Shown here: positions 34,993 through 46,158 of the stretch, in pieces
How the letters are laid out: every line of letters begins with the position of its first letter
Position numbering within the stretch: position 1 is the stretch's first letter
Source of the DNA: Cryptomeria japonica
Lineage: Eukaryota > Streptophyta > Pinopsida > Cupressales > Cupressaceae
Direction: 5' to 3'
DNA: 64,000 bases
Assembly (NCBI RefSeq): GCF_030272615.1
Contig: NC_081411.1
Coordinates: 211,376,744 to 211,440,743, forward strand
The notes under the pieces: model-generated
Databases searched by the model: none
Seen by the model: only the letters and a program-made list of their open reading frames with translations
What the model was told of the DNA's origin: nothing
Position numbers and translations under genes: made by a program

Positions 34993-35263
34993 GATTAAAT
35001 ACCTTTTACTACCTTGGATGGATGATTGCTTGAAGTGTGCTTGCTTCTTGCTCGAAAAGCCTTAGCTTGGAGTCTTCACACTCTTCAAAAATTTGAAATC
35101 TCGATGAAATGAAATGGAGCCAAAACCTTACTTTTATAATGTCTTGTCGCCATCTACCACATTAATTGCATGCCGGTTAAGTATTTACTTAATATTGTTT
35201 GCTGGTAATAGGTAATTTTCAACTTCTTATCTTAACCGAGGGAATAATAGCACATGTGTCATT
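34993..35263 (-). other. NARD1 intergenic stretch between ORF1 and ORF2
   Basis: About 270 bp without a gene. The same interval exists in NARD2 (44670-44973). Confidence 0.5.
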
Positions 35264-36479
35264 AGATTGCCAAACCCTCAAAGAAATTTTCTTCAATTAG
35301 ATGAAGAACTTCCTATCGGTGGAGCACTGCTCTGTCCTTCCGGTGAAGCATCACTCTGCCCTTCTGGTGAAGCATTGGTTTGTTCTATCGATGGAGGAGT
35401 ATTCCCAATATTTAGATCAGCTTTTCTAATCCATTGTTTTGAGAATTATTGCTTAACCTCTTCAACTTTTTCTTTACCTTTCAAGCTAGCACTTTTGTTG
35501 TCTACCGGTGTTCCTTTACTTCTACAAAATTTAGCAATATGCCCAATCTTGTTACATGCATAACAAGTTACATTATTTTTCTGAATAGCTTTCCCATAAC
35601 CTATGCCGTTTTGTGTTCTGCATTGATTAGATAAATGTCCAAATCTTCCACAAACATAACATCTCACATTCATTTTGTAGTTTTCAAAGTTGTGACCTAA
35701 TTTGTTGCATTTAGAGCATTGACCGGTGGGTGTGTTGATATTCTGATAATTTCTAGATCTACATTCATTTGCTCTATGACCATACTTATTACAGTTAAAG
35801 AATTTTCCTTTGAATTTATAAGCATTAGGTTGTCTTACCGGTTTGCTGTGATCCTGAGTATTTGTAGTACCTGAGCTTTCACCAACTTCAAAGACAATTC
35901 TATAGAAGTGTCACCTTTAGGTTTTTGATTCTTCAGCAAGGTGCCAAGTTCCTCTGAGCTTTTCTTGAATTTTTCTTTGTGTTGATTTGCAATTTCTAGT
36001 TCTCTTTCCAAGATTTCTTTTTGTCTCATCAATTCATTTGAGTCATTCTGAGTATGCATCAGATCTGTCTTCAACATGTCATTTTCATAGCTAAGTCTTG
36101 TATTCTCATTTGCTACATCACTTAGTCTTCTGGTCATTTGTTCTTCATTCTTCTTCCTATCCTCAATCTCTTTGCAAAATCTCATAGTCATATCCTGCAT
36201 TTCATTTTTTGTTGTCATGATCTCTTGTTTCAACTTGCTTATCATATCATTAAGTGATTCCTTTTCATCATTCTCATTTTGCAATTTTTCACAAAGTTCT
36301 CTTCTCTTATTTCTTGCAATAGTAAAATTTTCTTGAAGTGCCTGAAAGATATCCTGAGCTACCCTTAAATCATCTTCTAGTTTGATATTTTTCAATTTCT
36401 CTGCATCATAGTCTATAAGAGCTCCTTCAAGTTGCTTCATCAGATTTTCCATCTTTACCGGTGTCAAGATCTTCCTCAA
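35264..36479 (-). pseudogene. NARD1 ORF1: coiled-coil protein with zinc-knuckle array
   Basis: Starts at ATG 36479, 32 nt inside the primer site, with MRKILTPVKMENLMKQLEGA. Residues 5-190 are continuous heptad-type coiled coil (LEDDLRVAQDIFQALQENF, then EILERELEIANQHKEKFKK). After a frameshift near 35900 there are four knuckle units: FFNCNKYGHRANEC (first Cys replaced by Phe), CSKCNKLGHNFENY (last Cys replaced by Tyr), CYVCGRFGHLSNQC and CYACNKIGHIAKFC. A stop (35446) replaces Glu of NARD2, and a short duplicated SPEGQ segment follows. Its place suggests a gag-like RNA-binding role, but there is no capsid domain I know. Confidence 0.78.
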
Positions 36480-36510
36480 GCTATTAGGATTCTAAAAATA
36501 GAGGACCAAG

Positions 36511-36522
36511 CTCTGATACCAA
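36511..36522 (-). other. Primer binding site of NARD1
   Basis: Minus strand TGGTATCAGAGC, the initiator-Met tRNA site used by most plant copia elements, 1-2 nt after the LTR end. Confidence 0.92.
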
Positions 36523-36523
36523 T

Positions 36524-37324
36524 TGTTAGGGGTCCCACAGATATTGAGAGGGGGGGTGAATCAGTATCTGACCGGTGATTAGAATTTCTTAACTTAAAAC
36601 ATGCATAACATAATATAACAGTGTACCAATATGTAAGAAATAATGCAATAAATAGAATCAAGTACATCCACATGAAAAGTAAACCATAACACAAGATGTT
36701 AATGAGGAAACCCAGTGTGGGAAAAACCTTAGTGGGATTTGTGACCCACAATATTCACTCACTGGCCAATAAGAGAATATTACTTACAATAGGGGCCTGG
36801 ACATGCAGGAAGGCCAATTGCCTAGAGCTCACTGCTCAATGGGAAGTCTCACTGACTTACAATAAGGATTATACAAATCCAATATCTTGTACTGCTTTAC
36901 AATAGCATCTTCAATGCCAGATTCAGTACCGGTTCCTGCTCTGTTCTTTACATATACCCTTTGACCTATATTTCGCACATTAGGTCTACCTAATATTTTC
37001 CTTAATGTTTCTACTTCACATTCTTTTTTTTTACATTGTAAAATGTCTACAATGATCTCTTTTATATATAAGAGTCATTTTACAATTTGCCAAGTCATCT
37101 TACAATAATAAAAAAAATATTATATAACAAAAATCCTGTCGGCCTTTGTGCCAGTATACTTCCTTTCTTCTATGTCGGTGTTGGTGTCCTGAGTGCCGGT
37201 GTAGAGTGTGATCTGCTGATGCCAGTATAATGTCTTTGCCGGTGCCATAGGATTACAAGGTTTCCATCAATGACAAAACCTTCAATCACATATAATGTCT
37301 CATTGGAGTGTGCATATGCCAACA
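36524..37324 (-). repeat. 5' LTR of NARD1
   Basis: 801 bp, TG...CA in both strand senses (plus strand TGTTAGGGG to GCCAACA). It contains the G-run AGAGGGGGGGTGAATCA at 36545-36562. Followed by target duplication atacc. Confidence 0.93.
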
Positions 37325-37329
37325 ATACC

Positions 37330-37425
37330 CAAGGAATTGAACTCAAAAGCAGATTTGTTAGCTGTCTTAGCTTCATTTCTTGTCCCACATCCTGAATTTG
37401 TTTAAGAAATTTACAGGGTAGAGTT
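37330..37425 (+). pseudogene. Archaeal-type RNase H of element A, last part
   Basis: Resumes after NARD1 with KELNSKADLLAVLASFL-like sequence (readable as ELNSKADLLAVLAS), the C-terminal helix with the last acidic residue. Joined across the target duplication it completes the domain at 30390. A stop follows at about 37400. Confidence 0.7.
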
Positions 37426-38870
37426 GGTGTATCAACCCAGTGTCCCAGATAACTCTGACTCATCGCAGCTATTTGAGAGTGATAAATAAACAAATAATTT
37501 TATGCAAGGTTTAGATATGTTTTCTACCATGTATTTTGAAGGTTTTGTTGCAGAGTGCAAAGAATTTTTGCCAAAACGAGCTAAGGAGTTGCCTAATGGG
37601 ATCAAGCAGTTGAAAGGAAACAAGATTCCTAAAGGACTAGTTTCTTTGGAGCATCTGTTTGACCGTAATGATGCCTACAAAAATAAAAAATATGACAAGT
37701 CGCGAGAGGCCCAGGATAGTGGAGGTTCTAAAAAGGTCAACATTGGTACTAAGAAAGAACCTAAATATATTAATCTGGGAAAGTGTTGTAAACCAACAAA
37801 AAAGGAGAGGTTCATTAGCCTCCTAGTGAAGTTCAAGGATGTGTTTTCCTGGTGTTATGATGATCTTAAGAATTTTAGAGAAGGAAAGTTTCAGCACCAG
37901 ATTCCTTTGAAGCCCGGAGCAAGCCCTTTCCAAAAAAAGCTTAGAAACTTCAATCCAAAAGTGGCATAGGATATATCCAAGAAGTGGATAAGATGTTAAA
38001 ATCCAGGATTATATATCCTATCCATCATTCTACATGGATAGAAAATATAGTACCAATCAAAAAGAAAAATGGGGAAATAAGGATTTGCATAAACTTCAGA
38101 AATCTTAACCAAGCTATCTTAAAAGACAAATATCCCTTACTAGCCATGGATCACATTCTGCAAACTGTCTCAAGGTTGGAGATGATGTCCATGCTTGATG
38201 GATTTTTGGGATATAATCAAATTAGCATTCAGGAGGTTGATCAATACAAAACATCTTTTATTACTCCCTAGGGTACATTTGTATATAACTGGATGCCCTT
38301 CAATTTGATTAATGCAGGAGCAACATTTCAGCGGGCTATGGATTTGTCTTTTGGCCACTTAAAGGATAAGATCATTGTTGTATATCTGGAAGATTTGACA
38401 GTGTTCTCAAAAATAAGAAAATACCACCTTCGAGACCTAAGGCAAGTGTTGTAGAGGTGTCCCAAGCATGGGGTATCTTTGAACCCCAAGAAATCAGTGT
38501 TTGGATTCACATAGGGTAAGTTCCTCGGTCATATTTTTTCTAAAGAAGGGGTGAAAATAGATCCTGAAAGGGTAAGAGCAATTCAACAACTAACTTTGTT
38601 GTCAAGTAGGAATGTTGTTAGATCCTTCTTCAGGTAGGTGAATTTTCTTTGGAGGTTCATCCCTAACTTTGCTGAGACTACCAGATATATTGTGAATTTG
38701 ATGAGTGAAAAACAATCTTTCAAATGGAGCGATGAAGGGAAGAAAGTGTTCGCCTCAATAAAATATGCTATTAATCAAGCACCTATCTTGGTTAATCCTG
38801 ATTTCAATAAGGATTTTGTCATCTACTGCTATTCCTCAGAGCACACTATGTCAGGGATTTTGTTATAGAA
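37426..38870 (+). pseudogene. Reverse transcriptase and RNase H remnant of element A
   Basis: The linker 37502-37969 has KGLVSLEHLFDRNDAYKNK and then FKDVFSWCYDDL. RT blocks follow in several frames: WIENIVPIKKKNGEIRICIN, MLDGFLGYNQISI, FVYNWMPFNLINAGATFQRA, and the active site as VVYLEDLTVF. The first Asp of the usual Y-x-D-D is Glu, so the enzyme is dead even where the frame is open. Further: GKFLGHIFSKEGVKIDP, VNFLWRFIPNFAE, and a short RNase H start FVIYCYSSEHTMSGILL. Stops occur at about 37967, 38270, 38453, 38512, 38637 and 38866. Confidence 0.85.
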
Positions 38871-39158
38871 GAATGATGATAATGATGAGGTCCCTATATC
38901 ATTCATGAGCATACCCCTAAAAAGCATGAATTTAAATATTCAATAATGGAAAAGCAAGCATATGCGGTCATGAAGGTGATGAAACAGTTCAGGTATTATA
39001 TTCTCCATTCTCATGTTGTGGTTTATGTGCCTCATTTGGTATTAAAGAGTATTCTAACACAACAAGACATAGGGATGAATGAAAGAGCTTCTTGGGTATC
39101 AAAAATTTAGGAGTTCAATTTAGAAATTAGACCCACAAAATTTGTAAGGGGGCAAGGT
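38871..39158 (+). pseudogene. RNase H remnant of element A
   Basis: Broken continuation, with readable pieces like MEKQAYAVMKVMKQFRYYIL (RNase H helix) near 38946-39005 and an EFNLEIRPTKFVRGQGL-like phrase near 39112-39162. It links RT to integrase. Confidence 0.6.
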
Positions 39159-40149
39159 TTGTGCAAGCTGATTGCTGAAAGTAAGGAGGAAGTGACAGAG
39201 GAATTTTCTTTAGTTCTATTTGTTTCTCTACGAGGTTCCCAATTTGCAGATGTAACTTATTGCTTGACATATGGAGATTTCCCAGAACACCTTTCTGCGA
39301 AGGAGAAGAGGAACCTGAGACTGAAAGCTACTAAGTACGTTATGTTTAATAATGTACTATATAAAAGGGGATTGGATGGAACCTTCTTAAGATGTGTCGA
39401 TAAATCGATAAAACATTCCACAATGAAGCCTATGGGGGGCATTTATCTTCAACAGTAACGACTTACAAGATCTTGAGGAACTGTTATTATTGGCCAGGAA
39501 TGTTCAGGGACACACATGCATGGGTGTCCAGGTGTGAAAAATGTAAATTGTTCGCCAGTAAATCATAGCTCGCAGCATTACCACTTCGACTCGTGGTTGT
39601 GGATGAACCTTTCAAGCAATGGGGTCTGGATTTTATTGGTCCCTTAACACCAACCTCTTATGTCAGTCACACTCATATTCTAATAGCCACAGACTATTTT
39701 ACTAAGTGGGTTGAGGCCATTCTGGTACGAAAGACAACCTCAGAGATTGTTTGTAATTTTCTAAAGGAGAACATCTTAGTTCGATTTGGAGTCCCATTAA
39801 AAATTGTAGCAGACAACGCTACCAATTTCTCCTCTATTGAAATTTCTTTGTTTTTCTTTGATCATGGAATCTCTTTTTCTCACTCATCGGATTATTATTC
39901 TCAGGGAAACGGTAGGCTGAATCTAGTAACAAAACCCTCATTAATTTCATGAAAAAATTAGTGAGTGAGAATTTTAAAGATTGGCATAAGAAACTGTATG
40001 AAGCTCTTTGGGCTGATCGTACATTGCCAAAGAGGGAAATTGGGATGTCTCCATTTGAACTAGTCTATGGTGTTGTCGCTCAAGTAGCACTTCCTTTAGA
40101 GTTGGCAGTGACCAAACTACAAACAGTTATTGAAGAGGCTTACTTCTAG
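39159..40149 (+). pseudogene. Integrase of element A
   Basis: Pre-integrase with LYKRGLDGTFLRCVDKS, then a damaged zinc-binding part near 39440-39560. The core is at 39593-39952: FKQWGLDFIGPL (first Asp), ATDYFTKWVEAI, VRFGVPLKIVADNATNFSS (second Asp) and YYSQGNGRLNLVTK, where the catalytic Glu position is no longer Glu. After a frame change 39949-40149 gives WHKKLYEALWADRT and MSPFELVYGV. So at least one key residue is lost. Confidence 0.82.
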
Positions 40150-40238
40150 AGTTCTTTAGAAAAGCGAATTGCCTATGCGGAAGTGATGGATAATTAAGAA
40201 GGTGTCAGGAAGGTCATAGTTGCCATACTTCAATAAAT
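40150..40238 (+). pseudogene. Element A 3' extra ORF, first part
   Basis: Near-identical to 9105-9165. Short start of the post-integrase ORF, ended by the NARD2 insertion with target duplication taaat (40234-40238). Confidence 0.6.
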
Positions 40239-41028
40239 TGTTGGGATTCCCAAAGATATTGAGAGGGGGGGCGTGAATTAGTGTCTGACTGGTATAATAA
40301 TTTTCTTAGCTTATAACATGAAAAGCATATTAAAACTATGTATCAGTAAACTAGAAATAATGCAGCAAATAAGAATAACAACCACAACATGAAAAGAACA
40401 CCATAACACAATATTTTAACAAGGAAACCTGGTGTGGGAAAAACCTCAGTGGGATTTGTGACCCACAATATTCACTTACTGGCCAATAAGAGAATATTAC
40501 TGCTTACAATAGGGGCCTACACATGTAGGAAGGCCAAGTGCCTAGAGCTCATTGTTCAGTTACAAAGGAAGTCACACTAACTTACAAAAATGGATTATTC
40601 AAATCCAATGTCTTTTACTACTTCAGATTAGCATCTGCTATGCCAGATTCAGTACCGGTTTAAGCTCTACTACATACATAAACCCTTAACCAATATTTCA
40701 CATATTAGGTCTACTACCTTCTAAATTCATATTTCGCATCATATCATATCCTAAATGATCTACAATGATCTCATACATATATGATCCATATTACAATCTA
40801 CCAAGTCGGCTTACAAAAAGATTTTACAATTAATTACAAAATATGTTTATACAAAATTGTTGTTGCCCAAGGTGTCGGTAATCTTCCTTGTCAGTGCCAG
40901 TGTTCTGTATGCCGGTGTAGAGTTTGTCTGTGCTGGTGTCTATCGATATCACATGATTGTAAGGTTGCCATCAATGACAATACCTTCAATCACCTACAAT
41001 TTCTCATTGGAGTGTGCATTTGCCAACA
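40239..41028 (-). repeat. 3' LTR of NARD2
   Basis: 790 bp, from TGTTGGGATTCCC to GCCAACA. It has the G-run with two extra bases (AGAGGGGGGGCGTGAATTA) and the palindrome CCTACACATGTAGG at 40516-40529. Confidence 0.92.
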
Positions 41029-41040
41029 ATATCCCCCTTT
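41029..41040 (-). other. Polypurine tract of NARD2
   Basis: Minus strand AAAGGGGGATAT next to the LTR. A second tract AAAGGGGGAATA lies at 41185-41196. Confidence 0.8.
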
Positions 41041-41319
41041 GGTATTGATGGCAACACTCATTAGAAAAATAAAAAAGTGTCCAAAAATGGTCTGCCAAGA
41101 TTGTCTTACCAAAACTGTGTGCCCAAAAATGTATGCTCCTCTTGAGCTGATGATGTCTTATTCTGATCATTTTTCTCATCTCACTATTCCCCCTTTGACA
41201 TCAATGACAAAGGTTGTCATTCACTGTCAGTGGATTCCTGCCTAGATTCTTGTAACCGGTGGATTACAATCTGAAAAATATCTGTCAAAACCAAATTTAA
41301 ACTGCCCGTGAATATTTTG

Positions 41320-44300
41320 CTATCCTTTAATGCCTCGTGTTCTCTGGACTGTACTGGTGAGTATGTGCATTTTCTCTTCTGGTGTCTTAAGTCCAAGAAC
41401 TAGAGCCTCAAAAATCTCTTTTCTCAAAGAAATGAGGTAATCTAGTTTAGGACCAAGTTGACATTTTAAGCTCTTTGCCTTATCCTTTATTCTCTCTTTG
41501 TCCTTCTCTAACTTCTTAATTTTCTCTTCTAGATCTACAATTTTCTTTTTTATCTCCAAAAAAGAATCTGATGTACCTATCAGATTGTTAGCAATATTGT
41601 TAATCTCATCTTGTGCTTTGTTGATTTCCTTGTCTAGATCTTCTGTTAGAATATTTGTTTTACAAGTGTCTCTATACAGTTTCTTGAAATAAAAAATTAT
41701 CTCTCCAAGTTCCAGTAATAAGGTGTCCATTTTCTCCTTGTTCTTCTTTACAATTTCCTCAAAGAATTTCTCTTTTTCCTTAATCATTCTCTCCTTAAAT
41801 ATGTCCTCATTTATTTGATCAACAGTCAATATGTTACCGGTGATGAACTTAGACAATGTGTCTAGTTGACCTAAGGAATCCTCATTATCCACAATGCACT
41901 TTGGTGCTATCAATTTAAGAATAGGAATGGTGTCAGCAATAGCCTTATAGGCTTGTGCGTTACACTCTGTGACCTCTGTTACATTTGTAGGTCAAAATTC
42001 TGCTATAGAAGTACCAGATGTTTGTCTAGCTGTTCTCACAATATACATGCTACCAGTTGTACTAATCACCTTGCTTGATTCAACCTCTAGTAGGTTAGTC
42101 CATGTTTGCATTTCTATAAGTAAAGGTTTGGGATTTTCTATTTTAGCCGGTGGCACTATCTCTATCTGAACTTGTGTCTCAACCTGTTCCTATTACGGTT
42201 TCTCCATCTATGTCTCAGAAGGTTTTTCTGATCTCTCAACAGCTGGTTTCTCAGGTGTGGCCTCTGTATGCACTTCCAGTTTCTCTGTTTGTACCTATGT
42301 ACTGTGCATTGCCGGTTCTCTGAATTGTTTTCCAGTTTTATCTATCAGTTCCTCTAATGGTTTACCAGTGGTGTCCTCTGTTGTTTGCTCTATCTGAGTA
42401 GGTTTTTCCTATTCTTATATTTATAGTATCATTAACCTTAACCGCAACATATGCAGCCGATGACTTAGTAGTCACTTCTTCCTTCTTATCCTTAGTGGTT
42501 TCTTTGTCAACTACAACATTTACTTCTTGAATGTCTATATTTACACTGTACAAAATTTCAGATTTAGGATTCGTATCCTCTAGTGCAGTCTCCATACTCT
42601 TAGTGGCCAGTTGACTATATGTAGTTTCTACCGGTGGAGTATCCGAAAGAGGAGGTGGGAGCACATTATCATTTATTTTAAGGCTTGGAGGTCCACCTAC
42701 CTTACCTTTTCCCTTATCCCTGTAATTTTGGTATACTCTGATAGTCTTGGGTCTTAGTAATTCTTCTTGTTTCTCTTTTTCAACAGAGAATATATCACAT
42801 GCATTTGTTGTTTCCTCAGAGACTTCATTCACTCTACTTGCCATCAGTGCTACATGTCGGTGAGTAGTTAGAAATACTATTCGGTTAGCTTCACTGATTA
42901 GTTTGTCTATCTCATGAGGTGAGTTTACTGGATGCATTGCAAGTAGTTTTTCAATTTTTATTTTCTTATCCAGCTCAACAATAGCTACCCTTCTAGCTTC
43001 TAGTCTTCTATACAGATCACTAGGTATTTCATCAACAATTTCCATCAAAAATTTCTTGTATATATCTAAGTGTGAAATTACACTGTTCTCTATGCTTTCT
43101 TTGTCATCAGCAGATAGTGTGTTGTACAGTTTGCTAATGTTTTTCAACTTTCCATTTCAGTTATTTCACTTAAGAGTTTATCCAGTGGAGCAATATCTTG
43201 TTTTACCTTCTTCTTAGGAGTCATCTTTTTCACCGGAGGCCTCACTATGTGTTGCTTTTTCCTTGTTTTCTTGGGTGTAGGTGAGGGTTCCGGTGAGGGT
43301 TTTCTTTTCCTTTCAACCCTTTTGAATACCATCGGTATATCACTCTCAAAGGAAGTTCCAACCGGTGAAAGATGAGTTTCTGGTTGAAGTCCTTCCAACT
43401 CACTTTCCTTTATACCAGTTTGTTTCAAGAATCTTCCTTAATTGATTTTTCCTGTCAGGTTCCTTTCCTTACTGTGGCTTTAACCTTCTTAACCCTTTTC
43501 CTAGATTGAATTCCACTCTCAATTGTTTCTGCATTTCTAAAGACTTTCTCAGTGGGTTCCTTTGGTGCTTTCAGGAGGGCTTTTGCATAAGTTTCAATAA
43601 AGTTATCATCTGTCTCATAGCCCATTTCAGTTAACCAGATAGTTCTAGGGACAACTGCCTCCATCTAGATTTCATCCTTTTTAATTACAAAGCAAATTTC
43701 CTTCTGATATTTATCTACAATAGCTTGTGACAGTCTTATTCTATTCATTCGAGTCTTCAATGCTTGAAAATGTTCATTTAAGTTTTTCTCCTTGTTTTCT
43801 CCCATATTGTTCAATAGATCCAATAGTTGCTTTCCTACCAGTATATCAAAGCCAAAATCTCTTCTACCAATACAGGGTACTTGTTTAGTAATGTATAGCA
43901 TTAAACATACAAGTAAATTTCCAAATCTAAAGGTTCCTTTCTTATCTCCCTTAATCTTCTTTAGATTTTCTATCAATTCATCTTTGAGCCATTCACACAC
44001 ATCTATTCTAGAATTATCATTGACCATATCATATGCACTTTTGATACATAGGCTAGAAACTGAGTTCAACCTATTTGCATGAGTAGATTTGTAACCTAAG
44101 ATCATACTGATAAATATGACATTGATGTCCTTTACATCATTTACCCTTAGAGACCTTTTGTCAAAAGTTGCACCAGTTAGTTTCATCACTGTGTCATTTG
44201 AGACCTTCTTTGTTCTTTCAGGTCTGCTACTGGTGGAAGGTAACCTTGTTACTGCTTTTACTGCTTCTTTTATGATTTTATGAATCAAATCCAACCAGAA

Positions 44301-44669
44301 GAATTCACCATCAACTCTACTTAGCACAATTCTTATAATATCCTCAGGAAAATCTGAAATGCTAAGAATATCCACAAAGCCTAGGGTTTCTACTATCTTG
44401 TGTTTTGTCTTGATTTTTCCAGATTTATCACAAATCATAGTACTATACATGTTTTTGATCTCATCATCACCTAATTCCTCTATATGATAATGTATGTATA
44501 TCCTAGAGTCTTCAACATATACTACTCCCTTAGGAATTTGAGAGAATGCACCTATGCTATCATCTTTCTTTGCAATTTTGGGAACCAGTTTGAATACAGG
44601 TCTAGGGTGTTTAATAACCTCAATCATAGTAGGGTTTGCAATAAATATAGGAGTGGAGGAGGATGCCAT
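41320..44669 (-). pseudogene. NARD2 ORF2: long protein of unknown family
   Basis: Homologue of NARD1 ORF2, with an intact ATG at 44669 (MASSSTPIFIANPTMIEVI). The first 334 codons are open and end in TAG where NARD1 has Trp (DEIWMEAV). Conserved blocks in order: VVYVEDSRIYIHYHIEELGD, RIVLSRVDGEFFWLDLI, LTGATFDKRSLRVNDVKDIN, FRFGNLLVCLMLYITKQVP, TPKKKVKQDIAPLDKLLSEI, DIYKKFLMEIVDEIPSDLY, KGKGKVGGPPSLKIN and a coiled-coil C-terminus (41320-41913). Frameshifts near 43440 and 43147, and a damaged stretch 41914-42361. The same residue order in two diverged copies shows that the ancestral family coded one long protein. Confidence 0.75.
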
Positions 44670-44973
44670 ATTTATAAATACCTCAATCTTCCTTAGGGAT
44701 GAGTGCTTTGATGAACTACTTCACTTCTTTGCTAAGGATGCCTTCGCTCGGGAATTTTCACGCTCTCGAAGATTTGAATGCTTGGTGAATAAAAAAGGAG
44801 GCAAAACACTTGCTCTATAATGTTATTTTCTCCAACTACCATATTTAATGCTTGCCAGTTGAGTCACAACTTAGCTTATATGTCGGTATAGAAGTAATTT
44901 CAACTTCTCACCATCAACTAAGGGAATAATAGCATGTTTTTCATTTTGTTGCTAAACCCCCAAGGATTTTCCT

Positions 44974-46114
44974 TTAGTTAGATGAAGAGTCTCCTACTGG
45001 TGGAGTGTTACTATGTTCTACCAGTGGAGGAGTATTTCCATCAACATTCTGATCTGACTTCTTGATCCATTGCTTTGAGAATTCTTGCTTTACCTCTTCA
45101 ACCTTTTCTTTACCTTTCAAGCTAGGACCTTTGTTATTTGCCGGTGGGGACTTGCTTCTACAAAATTTTGCAATATGTCCAATTTTGTTGCAAGCATAAC
45201 AAGTCACATTGTTTTTTTCTGAATAGCTTTCCCATATCCTATGTCAGAATGTGTTCTGCATTGATTAGATAAGTGTCCAAATCTTCCACAAACATAACAT
45301 CTTACATTCATTATGCAATTTTTTGAGTTATGACCAACTTTGTTGCATTTAGAACATTGACCGATGGGTGTATTAGTGTTCTGATAATTTCTAGATCTAC
45401 ACTGATTTTCTCTATGATCATACTTGTTACAGTTAAAGAATTTCCCATTGAATTTGTAAGCATTAGGTTGTCTTACTGGTTTACTGTGATCATGGTTGTT
45501 TGCAGTATCAGAGCTTTCACCAACTTCAAAGACAAGGCCATTTGTATCACCATTAGGTTTCTGATTCTTCAGCATGTCAACAAGTTCTTCTGAACTTTCT
45601 TGAATTTCTCTTTGTGTTGATTTGTAGCAGTCAATTCATTTTCCAAGATTCCTTTTTGTCTCATGAGTTCAGTTCTATCATTTTGTGTATGCATCAAATC
45701 TGTCTTCAACATATCATTCTCATGACTGAGTCTTGTGTTTTCATTTCCAACATCATTTAGTCTTCTAGTCAAGTCATCTTCATTCTTCTTTCTGTCTTCA
45801 ATTTCTTTACAAAATCTCATAGTCATATCTTGCATCTCATTATTCATTGTATAGTTATCTTGTCTCAATTGGTTCACCAGATCATTAAGAGTTTCCTTTT
45901 CATCTTCCTCTTTTTGCATTTTCTCACAAATTTCTCTTCTTTTATTTCTTGCTATGGTGAAATTTTCTTGAAGTCCTCGAATAATATCCTGAGTAGCCTT
46001 TAGGTCATCCTCAAGTTTGATATTCTTTACTTTTTCTGCATCATAGTTTGAAAGAGTTGTTTCCAATTGCTTTCTCAAATTTTCCATCTTTATTGATGAC
46101 AAGATCTTCCTCAA
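44974..46114 (-). pseudogene. NARD2 ORF1: coiled-coil protein with zinc-knuckle array
   Basis: Starts at ATG 46114 with MRKILSSIKMENLRKQLETT, close to NARD1. Coiled coil to about residue 180, then a frameshift at 45570-45575. A short linker with GLVFEVGESSDTANNHDHSK leads to four knuckle units: FFNCNKYDHRENQC (first Cys is Phe), CSKCNKVGHNSKNC, CYVCGRFGHLSNQC and CYACNKIGHIAKFC. One more frame break lies near 45207. The Phe replacement is shared with NARD1, so it predates their split. Confidence 0.78.
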
Positions 46115-46144
46115 GCTGTTAGGATTTTGAAAATAGAGGACAAG

Positions 46145-46156
46145 ACTCTGATACCA
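46145..46156 (-). other. Primer binding site of NARD2
   Basis: Minus strand TGGTATCAGAGT, 2 nt inside the 5' LTR; one base differs from the common initiator-Met site. Confidence 0.88.
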
Positions 46157-46158
46157 AT

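Larger units (their letters stand above)
30719..37324 (-). mobile_element. NARD1: LTR retrotransposon lacking pol, with ORF1 and ORF2
   Basis: 6606 bp, flanked by the 5 bp target duplication atacc (30714-30718 and 37325-37329). LTRs of 799 and 801 bp. On the minus strand: 5' LTR, primer site TGGTATCAGAGC, ORF1 (coiled coil and zinc knuckles), ORF2 (about 1091 codons), PPT AAAGGGGGAGAT, 3' LTR. I find no protease, integrase, RT or RNase H motif on either strand. A large non-autonomous element; the primer site and PPT are of Ty1/copia type. It interrupts the RNase H of element A. By eye the two LTRs differ at about 7% over the first 225 bp. Confidence 0.9.
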
